A DNA stretch of 64,000 nt, from NCBI GenBank assembly GCA_932521035.1, contig OW051496.1, positions 1-64,000 of the forward strand. Direction: 5' to 3'. Positions 11,302 to 25,300 of the stretch are shown in pieces. The translations under genes were made by a program, and so were the position numbers. The first letter of the stretch is position 1. Each line of letters starts with the position of its first letter. The notes beneath the pieces are model-generated. The model was not told the DNA's origin, did not search any database, and saw only the letters and a program-made list of their open reading frames with translations. The stretch is from Oscheius dolichura. Its lineage: Eukaryota; Nematoda; Chromadorea; Rhabditida; Rhabditidae.

Positions 11302-12447
11302 TTGGGCTATAAAACGCTATTCGGTCAGCGAACCCTATTCGATCTTGGATTATTCGTACTCTACTCGTCGAGCTCTACAAGAAGAGTGGTCGAACGTTCT
11401 CCAATCATTAGGCTTTTATTCCGTACTGGCCTGTTCGAATTTCCCAAGAGATTTGTATTGGCTTACCCCCTATTTTTGGACTATAATAGTTTTTGGGCTA
11501 TAAAACGCTATTCGGTCAGCGAACCCTATTCGATCTTGGATTATTCGTACTCTACTCGTCGAGCTCTACAAGAAGAGTGGTCGAACGTTCTCCAATCATT
11601 AGGCTTTTATTCCGTACTGGCCTGTTCGAATTTCCCAAGAGATTTGTATTGGCTTACCCCCTATTTTTGGACTATAATAGTTTTTGGGCTATAAAACGCT
11701 ATTCGGTCGGCGAACCCTATTCGATCTTGGATTTTTCGTACTCTACTCGTCGAGCTCTACAAGAAGAGTGGTCGAACGTTCTCCAATCATTAGGCTTTTA
11801 TTCCGTACTGGCCTGTTCGAATTTCCCAAGAGATTTGTATTGGCTTACCCCCTATTTTTGGACTATAATAGTTTTTGGGCTATAAAACGCTATTCGGTCA
11901 GCGAACCCTATTCGATCTTGGATTATTCGTACTCTACTCGTCGAGCTCTACAAGAAGAGTGGTCGAACGTTCTCCAATCATTAGGCTTTTATTCCGTACT
12001 GGCCTGTTCGAATTTCCCAAGAGATTTGTATTGGCTTACCCCCTATTTTTGGACTATAATAGTTTTTGGGCTATAAAACGCTATTCGGTCAGCGAACCCT
12101 ATTCGATCTTGGATTATTCGTACTCTACTCGTCGAGCTCTACAAGAAGAGTGGTCGAACGTTCTCCAATCATTAGGCTTTTATTCCGTACTGGCCTGTTC
12201 GAATTTCCCAAGAGATTTGTATTGGCTTACCCCCTATTTTTGGACTATAATAGTTTTTGGGCTATAAAACGCTATTCGGTCAGCGAACCCTATTCGATCT
12301 TGGATTATTCGTACTCTACTCGTCGAGCTCTACAAGAAGAGTGGTCGAACGTTCTCCAATCATTAGGCTTTTATTCCGTACTGGCCTGTTCGAATTTCCC
12401 AAGAGATTTGTATTGGCTTACCCCCTATTTTTGGACTATAATAGTTT
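11302..12447 (+). repeat. Longest run of S units (six in tandem)
   Basis: Six consecutive 191-bp units start at 11302, 11493, 11684, 11875, 12066 and 12257, followed by an L at 12448. Elsewhere S units occur singly, in pairs or in threes. The third unit of the run is the Q type, so the run is not a simple amplification of one identical monomer. Confidence 0.9.
11684..11874 (+). repeat. Q-type S unit, exemplar
   Basis: It is defined by g at position 26 (cggtcggcga) and t at position 51 (ggatttttcg), which always occur together. Q also occurs within L units (15309, 17636, 19924, 21335, 23280, 25568, 26979, 29649, 32895, 35488, 36365). The shared left part thus moves independently of the L or S right part. 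Q-type L units left of 30 kb are followed by c at position 273; those right of 32 kb are not. Confidence 0.88.
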
Positions 12448-13324
12448 TTGGGCTATAAAACGCTATTCGGTCAGCGAACCCTATTCTATCTTGGATTATT
12501 CGTACTCTACTCGTCGAGCTCTACAAGAAGAGTGGTCGAACGTTCTCCAATCATTAGGCTTTTATTCCGTACTGGCCTGTTCGAATTTCCCAAGAGATTT
12601 GTATTGGCTTAAACCCTGGTCTATGATCTAGGAGCCATAACGTGGCTCAGAAGCGTCCCCCTGTGACGGGAGCTGGTTTTTAAGACTCAGCTCGATGAGG
12701 CGGTTCGAATGAGTACAAATTCGGACCTCCTACCCTCTTTTCCAGCAACTGCCCCATATTACTGTACCTTTTTCTGGACTATAATAGTTTTTGGGCTATA
12801 AAACGCTATTCGGTCAGCGAACCCTATTCGATCTTGGATTATTCGTACTCTACTCGTCGAGCTCTACAAGAAGAGTGGTCGAACGTTCTCCAATCATTAG
12901 GCTTTTATTCCGTACTGGCCTGTTCGAATTTCCCAAGAGATTTGTATTGGCTTACCCCCTATTTTTGGACTATAATAGTTTTTGGGCTATAAAACGCTAT
13001 TCGGTCAGCGAACCCTATTCGATCTTGGCTTATTCGTACTCTACTCGTCGAGCTCTACAAGAAGAGTGGTCGAACGTTCTCCAATCATTAGGCTTTTGTT
13101 CCGTACTGGCCTGTTCGAATTTCCCAAGAGATTTGTATTGGCTTAAACCCTGGTCTATGATCTAGGAGCCATAACGTGGCTCAGAAGCGTCCCCCTGTGA
13201 CGGGAGCTGGTTTTTTAGACTCAGCTCGATGAGGCGGTTCGAATGAGTACAAATTCGGACCTCCTACCCTCTTTTCCAGAAACTGCCCCATATTACTGTA
13301 CCTTTTTCTGGACTATAATAGTTT

Positions 13325-16300
13325 TTGGGCTATAAAACGCTATTCGGTCAGCGAACCCTATTCTATCTTGGATTATTCGTACTCTACTCGTCGAGCTCTA
13401 CAAGAAGAGTGGTTGAACGTTCTCCAATCATTAGGCTTTTATTCCGTACTGGCCTGTTCGAATTTCCCAAGAGATTTGTATTGGCTTAAACCCTGGTCTA
13501 TGATCTAGGAGCCATAACGTGGCTCAGAAGCGTCCCCCTGTGACGGGAGCTGGTTTTTAAGACTCAGCTCGATGAGGCGGTTCGAATGAGTACAAATTCG
13601 GACCTCCTACCCTCTTTTCCAGAAACTGCCCCATATTACTGTACCTTTTTCTGGACTATAATAGTTTTTGGGCTATAAAACGCTATTCGGTCAGCGAACC
13701 CTATTCGATCTTGGATTATTCGTACTCTACTCGTCGAGCTCTACAAGAAGAGTGGTCGAACGTTCTCCAATCATTAGGCTTTTATTCCGTACTGGCCTGT
13801 TCGAATTTCCCAAGAGATTTGTATTGGCTTACCCCCTATTTTTGGACTATAATAGTTTTTGGGCTATAAAACGCTATTCGGTCAGCGAACCCTATTCGAT
13901 CTTGGATTATTCGTACTCTACTCGTCGAGCTCTACAAGAAGAGTGGTCGAACGTTCTCCAATCATTAGGCTTTTATTCCGTACTGGCCTGTTCGAATTTC
14001 CCAAGAGATTTGTATTGGCTTACCCCCTATTTTTGGACTATAATAGTTTTTGGGCTATAAAACGCTATTCGGTCGGCGAACCCTATTCGATCTTGGATTT
14101 TTCGTACTCTACTCGTCGAGCTCTACAAGAAGAGTGGTCGAACGTTCTCCAATCATTAGGCTTTTATTCCGTACTGGCCTGTTCGAATTTCCCAAGAGAT
14201 TTGTATTGGCTTACCCCCTATTTTTGGACTATAATAGTTTTTGGGCTATAAAACGCTATTCGGTCAGCGAACCCTATTCGATCTTGGATTATTCGTACTC
14301 TACTCGTCGAGCTCTACAAGAAGAGTGGTCGAACGTTCTCCAATCATTAGGCTTTTGTTCCGTACTGGCCTGTTCGAATTTCCCAAGAGATTTGTATTGG
14401 CTTAAACCCTGGTCTATGATCTAGGAGCCATAACGTGGCTCAGAAGCGTCCCCCTGTGACGGGAGCTGGTTTTTTAGACTCAGCTCGATGAGGCGGTTCG
14501 AATGAGTACAAATTCGGACCTCCTACCCTCTTTTCCAGAAACTGCCCCATATTACTGTACCTTTTTCTGGACTATAATAGTTTTTGGGCTATAAAACGCT
14601 ATTCGGTCAGCGAACCCTATTCTATCTTGGATTATTCGTACTCTACTCGTCGAGCTCTACAAGAAGAGTGGTCGAACGTTCTCCAATCATTAGGCTTTTA
14701 TTCCGTACTGGCCTGTTCGAATTTCCCAAGAGATTTGTATTGGCTTAAACCCTGGTCTATGATCTAGGAGCCATAACGTGGCTCAGAAGCGTCCCCCTGT
14801 GACGGGAGCTGGTTTTTAAGACTCAGCTCGATGAGGCGGTTCGAATGAGTACAAATTCGGACCTCCTACCCTCTTTTCCAGAAACTGCCCCATATTACTG
14901 TACCTTTTTCTGGACTATAATAGTTTTTGGGCTATAAAACGCTATTCGGTCAGCGAACCCTATTCGATCTTGGATTATTCGTACTCTACTCGTCGAGCTC
15001 TACAAGAAGAGTGGTCGAACGTTCTCCAATCATTAGGCTTTTATTCCGTACTGGCCTGTTCGAATTTCCCAAGAGATTTGTATTGGCTTACCCCCTATTT
15101 TTGGACTATAATAGTTTTTGGGCTATAAAACGCTATTCGGTCAGCGAACCCTATTCGATCTTGGATTATTCGTACTCTACTCGTCGAGCTCTACAAGAAG
15201 AGTGGTCGAACGTTCTCCAATCATTAGGCTTTTATTCCGTACTGGCCTGTTCGAATTTCCCAAGAGATTTGTATTGGCTTACCCCCTATTTTTGGACTAT
15301 AATAGTTTTTGGGCTATAAAACGCTATTCGGTCGGCGAACCCTATTCGATCTTGGATTTTTCGTACTCTACTCGTCGAGCTCTACAAGAAGAGTGGTCGA
15401 ACGTTCTCCAATCATTAGGCTTTTATTCCGTACTGGCCTGTTCGAATTTCCCAAGAGATTTGTATTGGCTTAAACCCTGGTCTATGATCTAGGAGCCATA
15501 ACGTGGCTCAGAAGCGTCCCCCTGTGACGGGAGCTGGTTTTTTAGACTCAGCTCGATGAGGCGGTTCGAATGAGTACAAACTCGGACCTCCTACCCTCTT
15601 TTCCAGAAACTGCCCCATATTACTGTACCTTTTTCTGGACTATAATAGTTTTTGGGCTATAAAACGCTATTCGGTCAGCGAACCCTATTCGATCTTGGAT
15701 TATTCGTACTCTACTCGTCGAGCTCTACAAGAAGAGTGGTCGAACGTTCTCCAATCATTAGGCTTTTATTCCGTACTGGCCTGTTCGAATTTCCCAAGAG
15801 ATTTGTATTGGCTTAAACCCTGGTCTATGATCTAGGAGCCATAACGTGGCTCAGAAGCGTCCCCCTGTGACGGGAGCTGGTTTTTTAGACTCAGCTCGAT
15901 GAGGCGGTTCGAATGAGTACAAATTCGGACCTCCTACCCTCTTTTCCAGAAACTGCCCCATATTACTGTACCTTTTTCTGGACTATAATAGTTTTTGGGC
16001 TATAAAACGCTATTCGGTCAGCGAACCCTATTCTATCTTGGATTATTCGTACTCTACTCGTCGAGCTCTACAAGAAGAGTGGTCGAACGTTCTCCAATCA
16101 TTAGGCTTTTATTCCGTACTGGCCTGTTCGAATTTCCCAAGAGATTTGTATTGGCTTACCCCCTATTTTTGGACTATAATAGTTTTTGGGCTATAAAACG
16201 CTATTCGGTCAGCGAACCCTATTCGATCTTGGATTATTCGTACTCTACTCGTCGAGCTCTACAAGAAGAGTGGTCGAACGTTCTCCAATCATTAGGCTTT

Positions 16301-19300
16301 TATTCCGTACTGGCCTGTTCGAATTTCCCAAGAGATTTGTATTGGCTTACCCCCTATTTTTGGACTATAATAGTTTTTGGGCTATAAAACGCTATTCGGT
16401 CGGCGAACCCTATTCGATCTTGGATTTTTCGTACTCTACTCGTCGAGCTCTACAAGAAGAGTGGTCGAACGTTCTCCAATCATTAGGCTTTTATTCCGTA
16501 CTGGCCTGTTCGAATTTCCCAAGAGATTTGTATTGGCTTACCCCCTATTTTTGGACTATAATAGTTTTTGGGCTATAAAACGCTATTCGGTCAGCGAACC
16601 CTATTCGATCTTGGATTATTCGTACTCTACTCGTCGAGCTCTACAAGAAGAGTGGTCGAACGTTCTCCAATCATTAGGCTTTTGTTCCGTACTGGCCTGT
16701 TCGAATTTCCCAAGAGATTTGTATTGGCTTAAACCCTGGTCTATGATCTAGGAGCCATAACGTGGCTCAGAAGCGTCCCCCTGTGACGGGAGCTGGTTTT
16801 TTAGACTCAGCTCGATGAGGCGGTTCGAATGAGTACAAATTCGGACCTCCTACCCTCTTTTCCAGAAACTGCCCCATATTACTGTACCTTTTTCTGGACT
16901 ATAATAGTTTTTGGGCTATAAAACGCTATTCGGTCAGCGAACCCTATTCTATCTTGGATTATTCGTACTCTACTCGTCGAGCTCTACAAGAAGAGTGGTC
17001 GAACGTTCTCCAATCATTAGGCTTTTATTCCGTACTGGCCTGTTCGAATTTCCCAAGAGATTTGTATTGGCTTAAACCCTGGTCTATGATCTAGGAGCCA
17101 TAACGTGGCTCAGAAGCGTCCCCCTGTGACGGGAGCTGGTTTTTAAGACTCAGCTCGATGAGGCGGTTCGAATGAGTACAAATTCGGACCTCCTACCCTC
17201 TTTTCCAGAAACTGCCCCATATTACTGTACCTTTTTCTGGACTATAATAGTTTTTGGGCTATAAAACGCTATTCGGTCAGCGAACCCTATTCGATCTTGG
17301 ATTATTCGTACTCTACTCGTCGAGCTCTACAAGAAGAGTGGTCGAACGTTCTCCAATCATTAGGCTTTTATTCCGTACTGGCCTGTTCGAATTTCCCAAG
17401 AGATTTGTATTGGCTTACCCCCTATTTTTGGACTATAATAGTTTTTGGGCTATAAAACGCTATTCGGTCAGCGAACCCTATTCGATCTTGGATTATTCGT
17501 ACTCTACTCGTCGAGCTCTACAAGAAGAGTGGTCGAACGTTCTCCAATCATTAGGCTTTTATTCCGTACTGGCCTGTTCGAATTTCCCAAGAGATTTGTA
17601 TTGGCTTACCCCCTATTTTTGGACTATAATAGTTTTTGGGCTATAAAACGCTATTCGGTCGGCGAACCCTATTCGATCTTGGATTTTTCGTACTCTACTC
17701 GTCGAGCTCTACAAGAAGAGTGGTCGAACGTTCTCCAATCATTAGGCTTTTATTCCGTACTGGCCTGTTCGAATTTCCCAAGAGATTTGTATTGGCTTAA
17801 ACCCTGGTCTATGATCTAGGAGCCATAACGTGGCTCAGAAGCGTCCCCCTGTGACGGGAGCTGGTTTTTTAGACTCAGCTCGATGAGGCGGTTCGAATGA
17901 GTACAAACTCGGACCTCCTACCCTCTTTTCCAGAAACTGCCCCATATTACTGTACCTTTTTCTGGACTATAATAGTTTTTGGGCTATAAAACGCTATTCG
18001 GTCAGCGAACCCTATTCGATCTTGGATTATTCGTACTCTACTCGTCGAGCTCTACAAGAAGAGTGGTCGAACGTTCTCCAATCATTAGGCTTTTATTCCG
18101 TACTGGCCTGTTCGAATTTCCCAAGAGATTTGTATTGGCTTAAACCCTGGTCTATGATCTAGGAGCCATAACGTGGCTCAGAAGCGTCCCCCTGTGACGG
18201 GAGCTGGTTTTTTAGACTCAGCTCGATGAGGCGGTTCGAATGAGTACAAATTCGGACCTCCTACCCTCTTTTCCAGAAACTGCCCCATATTACTGTACCT
18301 TTTTCTGGACTATAATAGTTTTTGGGCTATAAAACGCTATTCGGTCAGCGAACCCTATTCTATCTTGGATTATTCGTACTCTACTCGTCGAGCTCTACAA
18401 GAAGAGTGGTCGAACGTTCTCCAATCATTAGGCTTTTATTCCGTACTGGCCTGTTCGAATTTCCCAAGAGATTTGTATTGGCTTAAACCCTGGTCTATGA
18501 TCTAGGAGCCATAACGTGGCTCAGAAGCGTCCCCCTGTGACGGGAGCTGGTTTTTTAGACTCAGCTCGATGAGGCGGTTCGAATGAGTACAAATTCGGAC
18601 CTCCTACCCTCTTTTCCAGAAACTGCCCCATATTACTGTACCTTTTTCTGGACTATAATAGTTTTTGGGCTATAAAACGCTATTCGGTCAGCGAACCCTA
18701 TTCTATCTTGGATTATTCGTACTCTACTCGTCGAGCTCTACAAGAAGAGTGGTCGAACGTTCTCCAATCATTAGGCTTTTATTCCGTACTGGCCTGTTCG
18801 AATTTCCCAAGAGATTTGTATTGGCTTACCCCCTATTTTTGGACTATAATAGTTTTTGGGCTATAAAACGCTATTCGGTCAGCGAACCCTATTCGATCTT
18901 GGATTATTCGTACTCTACTCGTCGAGCTCTACAAGAAGAGTGGTCGAACGTTCTCCAATCATTAGGCTTTTGTTCCGTACTGGCCTGTTCGAATTTCCCA
19001 AGAGATTTGTATTGGCTTAAACCCTGGTCTATGATCTAGGAGCCATAACGTGGCTCAGAAGCGTCCCCCTGTGACGGGAGCTGGTTTTTTAGACTCAGCT
19101 CGATGAGGCGGTTCGAATGAGTACAAATTCGGACCTCCTACCCTCTTTTCCAGAAACTGCCCCATATTACTGTACCTTTTTCTGGACTATAATAGTTTTT
19201 GGGCTATAAAACGCTATTCGGTCAGCGAACCCTATTCTATCTTGGATTATTCGTACTCTACTCGTCGAGCTCTACAAGAAGAGTGGTCGAACGTTCTCCA

Positions 19301-22300
19301 ATCATTAGGCTTTTATTCCGTACTGGCCTGTTCGAATTTCCCAAGAGATTTGTATTGGCTTAAACCCTGGTCTATGATCTAGGAGCCATAACGTGGCTCA
19401 GAAGCGTCCCCCTGTGACGGGAGCTGGTTTTTAAGACTCAGCTCGATGAGGCGGTTCGAATGAGTACAAATTCGGACCTCCTACCCTCTTTTCCAGAAAC
19501 TGCCCCATATTACTGTACCTTTTTCTGGACTATAATAGTTTTTGGGCTATAAAACGCTATTCGGTCAGCGAACCCTATTCGATCTTGGATTATTCGTACT
19601 CTACTCGTCGAGCTCTACAAGAAGAGTGGTCGAACGTTCTCCAATCATTAGGCTTTTATTCCGTACTGGCCTGTTCGAATTTCCCAAGAGATTTGTATTG
19701 GCTTACCCCCTATTTTTGGACTATAATAGTTTTTGGGCTATAAAACGCTATTCGGTCAGCGAACCCTATTCGATCTTGGATTATTCGTACTCTACTCGTC
19801 GAGCTCTACAAGAAGAGTGGTCGAACGTTCTCCAATCATTAGGCTTTTATTCCGTACTGGCCTGTTCGAATTTCCCAAGAGATTTGTATTGGCTTACCCC
19901 CTATTTTTGGACTATAATAGTTTTTGGGCTATAAAACGCTATTCGGTCGGCGAACCCTATTCGATCTTGGATTTTTCGTACTCTACTCGTCGAGCTCTAC
20001 AAGAAGAGTGGTCGAACGTTCTCCAATCATTAGGCTTTTATTCCGTACTGGCCTGTTCGAATTTCCCAAGAGATTTGTATTGGCTTAAACCCTGGTCTAT
20101 GATCTAGGAGCCATAACGTGGCTCAGAAGCGTCCCCCTGTGACGGGAGCTGGTTTTTTAGACTCAGCTCGATGAGGCGGTTCGAATGAGTACAAACTCGG
20201 ACCTCCTACCCTCTTTTCCAGAAACTGCCCCATATTACTGTACCTTTTTCTGGACTATAATAGTTTTTGGGCTATAAAACGCTATTCGGTCAGCGAACCC
20301 TATTCGATCTTGGATTATTCGTACTCTACTCGTCGAGCTCTACAAGAAGAGTGGTCGAACGTTCTCCAATCATTAGGCTTTTGTTCCGTACTGGCCTGTT
20401 CGAATTTCCCAAGAGATTTGTATTGGCTTAAACCCTGGTCTATGATCTAGGAGCCATAACGTGGCTCAGAAGCGTCCCCCTGTGACGGGAGCTGGTTTTT
20501 TAGACTCAGCTCGATGAGGCGGTTCGAATGAGTACAAATTCGGACCTCCTACCCTCTTTTCCAGAAACTGCCCCATATTACTGTACCTTTTTCTGGACTA
20601 TAATAGTTTTTGGGCTATAAAACGCTATTCGGTCAGCGAACCCTATTCTATCTTGGATTATTCGTACTCTACTCGTCGAGCTCTACAAGAAGAGTGGTCG
20701 AACGTTCTCCAATCATTAGGCTTTTATTCCGTACTGGCCTGTTCGAATTTCCCAAGAGATTTGTATTGGCTTAAACCCTGGTCTATGATCTAGGAGCCAT
20801 AACGTGGCTCAGAAGCGTCCCCCTGTGACGGGAGCTGGTTTTTAAGACTCAGCTCGATGAGGCGGTTCGAATGAGTACAAATTCGGACCTCCTACCCTCT
20901 TTTCCAGAAACTGCCCCATATTACTGTACCTTTTTCTGGACTATAATAGTTTTTGGGCTATAAAACGCTATTCGGTCAGCGAACCCTATTCGATCTTGGA
21001 TTATTCGTACTCTACTCGTCGAGCTCTACAAGAAGAGTGGTCGAACGTTCTCCAATCATTAGGCTTTTATTCCGTACTGGCCTGTTCGAATTTCCCAAGA
21101 GATTTGTATTGGCTTACCCCCTATTTTTGGACTATAATAGTTTTTGGGCTATAAAACGCTATTCGGTCAGCGAACCCTATTCGATCTTGGAGTATTCGTA
21201 CTCTACTCGTCGAGCTCTACAAGAAGAGTGGTCGAACGTTCTCCAATCATTAGGCTTTTATTCCGTACTGGCCTGTTCGAATTTCCCAAGAGATTTGTAT
21301 TGGCTTACCCCCTATTTTTGGACTATAATAGTTTTTGGGCTATAAAACGCTATTCGGTCGGCGAACCCTATTCGATCTTGGATTTTTCGTACTCTACTCG
21401 TCGAGCTCTACAAGAAGAGTGGTCGAACGTTCTCCAATCATTAGGCTTTTATTCCGTACTGGCCTGTTCGAATTTCCCAAGAGATTTGTATTGGCTTAAA
21501 CCCTGGTCTATGATCTAGGAGCCATAACGTGGCTCAGAAGCGTCCCCCTGTGACGGGAGCTGGTTTTTTAGACTCAGCTCGATGAGGCGGTTCGAATGAG
21601 TACAAACTCGGACCTCCTACCCTCTTTTCCAGAAACTGCCCCATATTACTGTACCTTTTTCTGGACTATAATAGTTTTTGGGCTATAAAACGCTATTCGG
21701 TCAGCGAACCCTATTCGATCTTGGATTATTCGTACTCTACTCGTCGAGCTCTACAAGAAGAGTGGTCGAACGTTCTCCAATCATTAGGCTTTTATTCCGT
21801 ACTGGCCTGTTCGAATTTCCCAAGAGATTTGTATTGGCTTAAACCCTGGTCTATGATCTAGGAGCCATAACGTGGCTCAGAAGCGTCCCCCTGTGACGGG
21901 AGCTGGTTTTTTAGACTCAGCTCGATGAGGCGGTTCGAATGAGTACAAATTCGGACCTCCTACCCTCTTTTCCAGAAACTGCCCCATATTACTGTACCTT
22001 TTTCTGGACTATAATAGTTTTTGGGCTATAAAACGCTATTCGGTCAGCGAACCCTATTCTATCTTGGATTATTCGTACTCTACTCGTCGAGCTCTACAAG
22101 AAGAGTGGTCGAACGTTCTCCAATCATTAGGCTTTTATTCCGTACTGGCCTGTTCGAATTTCCCAAGAGATTTGTATTGGCTTACCCCCTATTTTTGGAC
22201 TATAATAGTTTTTGGGCTATAAAACGCTATTCGGTCAGCGAACCCTATTCTATCTTGGATTATTCGTACTCTACTCGTCGAGCTCTACAAGAAGAGTGGT

Positions 22301-25300
22301 CGAACGTTCTCCAATCATTAGGCTTTTGTTCCGTACTGGCCTGTTCGAATTTCCCAAGAGATTTGTATTGGCTTAAACCCTGGTCTATGATCTAGGAGCC
22401 ATAACGTGGCTCAGAAGCGTCCCCCTGTGACGGGAGCTGGTTTTTTAGACTCAGCTCGATGAGGCGGTTCGAATGAGTACAAATTCGGACCTCCTACCCT
22501 CTTTTCCAGAAACTGCCCCATATTACTGTACCTTTTTCTGGACTATAATAGTTTTTGGGCTATAAAACGCTATTCGGTCAGCGAACCCTATTCTATCTTG
22601 GATTATTCGTACTCTACTCGTCGAGCTCTACAAGAAGAGTGGTCGAACGTTCTCCAATCATTAGGCTTTTATTCCGTACTGGCCTGTTCGAATTTCCCAA
22701 GAGATTTGTATTGGCTTAAACCCTGGTCTATGATCTAGGAGCCATAACGTGGCTCAGAAGCGTCCCCCTGTGACGGGAGCTGGTTTTTAAGACTCAGCTC
22801 GATGAGGCGGTTCGAATGAGTACAAATTCGGACCTCCTACCCTCTTTTCCAGAAACTGCCCCATATTACTGTACCTTTTTCTGGACTATAATAGTTTTTG
22901 GGCTATAAAACGCTATTCGGTCAGCGAACCCTATTCGATCTTGGATTATTCGTACTCTACTCGTCGAGCTCTACAAGAAGAGTGGTCGAACGTTCTCCAA
23001 TCATTAGGCTTTTATTCCGTACTGGCCTGTTCGAATTTCCCAAGAGATTTGTATTGGCTTACCCCCTATTTTTGGACTATAATAGTTTTTGGGCTATAAA
23101 ACGCTATTCGGTCAGCGAACCCTATTCGATCTTGGATTATTCGTACTCTACTCGTCGAGCTCTACAAGAAGAGTGGTCGAACGTTCTCCAATCATTAGGC
23201 TTTTATTCCGTACTGGCCTGTTCGAATTTCCCAAGAGATTTGTATTGGCTTACCCCCTATTTTTGGACTATAATAGTTTTTGGGCTATAAAACGCTATTC
23301 GGTCGGCGAACCCTATTCGATCTTGGATTTTTCGTACTCTACTCGTCGAGCTCTACAAGAAGAGTGGTCGAACGTTCTCCAATCATTAGGCTTTTATTCC
23401 GTACTGGCCTGTTCGAATTTCCCAAGAGATTTGTATTGGCTTAAACCCTGGTCTATGATCTAGGAGCCATAACGTGGCTCAGAAGCGTCCCCCTGTGACG
23501 GGAGCTGGTTTTTTAGACTCAGCTCGATGAGGCGGTTCGAATGAGTACAAACTCGGACCTCCTACCCTCTTTTCCAGAAACTGCCCCATATTACTGTACC
23601 TTTTTCTGGACTATAATAGTTTTTGGGCTATAAAACGCTATTCGGTCAGCGAACCCTATTCGATCTTGGATTATTCGTACTCTACTCGTCGAGCTCTACA
23701 AGAAGAGTGGTCGAACGTTCTCCAATCATTAGGCTTTTATTCCGTACTGGCCTGTTCGAATTTCCCAAGAGATTTGTATTGGCTTAAACCCTGGTCTATG
23801 ATCTAGGAGCCATAACGTGGCTCAGAAGCGTCCCCCTGTGACGGGAGCTGGTTTTTTAGACTCAGCTCGATGAGGCGGTTCGAATGAGTACAAATTCGGA
23901 CCTCCTACCCTCTTTTCCAGAAACTGCCCCATATTACTGTACCTTTTTCTGGACTATAATAGTTTTTGGGCTATAAAACGCTATTCGGTCAGCGAACCCT
24001 ATTCTATCTTGGATTATTCGTACTCTACTCGTCGAGCTCTACAAGAAGAGTGGTCGAACGTTCTCCAATCATTAGGCTTTTATTCCGTACTGGCCTGTTC
24101 GAATTTCCCAAGAGATTTGTATTGGCTTAAACCCTGGTCTATGATCTAGGAGCCATAACGTGGCTCAGAAGCGTCCCCCTGTGACGGGAGCTGGTTTTTT
24201 AGACTCAGCTCGATGAGGCGGTTCGAATGAGTACAAATTCGGACCTCCTACCCTCTTTTCCAGAAACTGCCCCATATTACTGTACCTTTTTCTGGACTAT
24301 AATAGTTTTTGGGCTATAAAACGCTATTCGGTCAGCGAACCCTATTCTATCTTGGATTATTCGTACTCTACTCGTCGAGCTCTACAAGAAGAGTGGTCGA
24401 ACGTTCTCCAATCATTAGGCTTTTATTCCGTACTGGCCTGTTCGAATTTCCCAAGAGATTTGTATTGGCTTACCCCCTATTTTTGGACTATAATAGTTTT
24501 TGGGCTATAAAACGCTATTCGGTCAGCGAACCCTATTCGATCTTGGATTATTCGTACTCTACTCGTCGAGCTCTACAAGAAGAGTGGTCGAACGTTCTCC
24601 AATCATTAGGCTTTTGTTCCGTACTGGCCTGTTCGAATTTCCCAAGAGATTTGTATTGGCTTAAACCCTGGTCTATGATCTAGGAGCCATAACGTGGCTC
24701 AGAAGCGTCCCCCTGTGACGGGAGCTGGTTTTTTAGACTCAGCTCGATGAGGCGGTTCGAATGAGTACAAATTCGGACCTCCTACCCTCTTTTCCAGAAA
24801 CTGCCCCATATTACTGTACCTTTTTCTGGACTATAATAGTTTTTGGGCTATAAAACGCTATTCGGTCAGCGAACCCTATTCTATCTTGGATTATTCGTAC
24901 TCTACTCGTCGAGCTCTACAAGAAGAGTGGTCGAACGTTCTCCAATCATTAGGCTTTTATTCCGTACTGGCCTGTTCGAATTTCCCAAGAGATTTGTATT
25001 GGCTTAAACCCTGGTCTATGATCTAGGAGCCATAACGTGGCTCAGAAGCGTCCCCCTGTGACGGGAGCTGGTTTTTAAGACTCAGCTCGATGAGGCGGTT
25101 CGAATGAGTACAAATTCGGACCTCCTACCCTCTTTTCCAGAAACTGCCCCATATTACTGTACCTTTTTCTGGACTATAATAGTTTTTGGGCTATAAAACG
25201 CTATTCGGTCAGCGAACCCTATTCGATCTTGGATTATTCGTACTCTACTCGTCGAGCTCTACAAGAAGAGTGGTCGAACGTTCTCCAATCATTAGGCTTT

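Larger units (their letters stand above)
9318..13324 (+). repeat. Duplicated S-S-S-L-S-L block (offset 2,557 bp)
   Basis: The block 9318-10767 (S S S L S L, 1,450 bp) recurs at 11875-13324. In both, the first L has t at 40, a at 235 and c at 299 (ccagcaact). The last L has the rare c at position 48 (10472 and 13029, 2,557 bp apart) together with g at 117. A third block of the same L/S order starts at 6305, but its last L lacks the rare c. Between the copies lie 10768-11874 (S L S S S). Confidence 0.82.

Noticed and set aside
6305..12631. Long series of 76- to 130-codon open frames on the plus strand
   Set aside because: They recur with the satellite period, begin with TTG, overlap one another in different frames, and are made by two stop-free frames of the S unit. 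No recognisable domain, start context or neighbouring gene structure supports coding.
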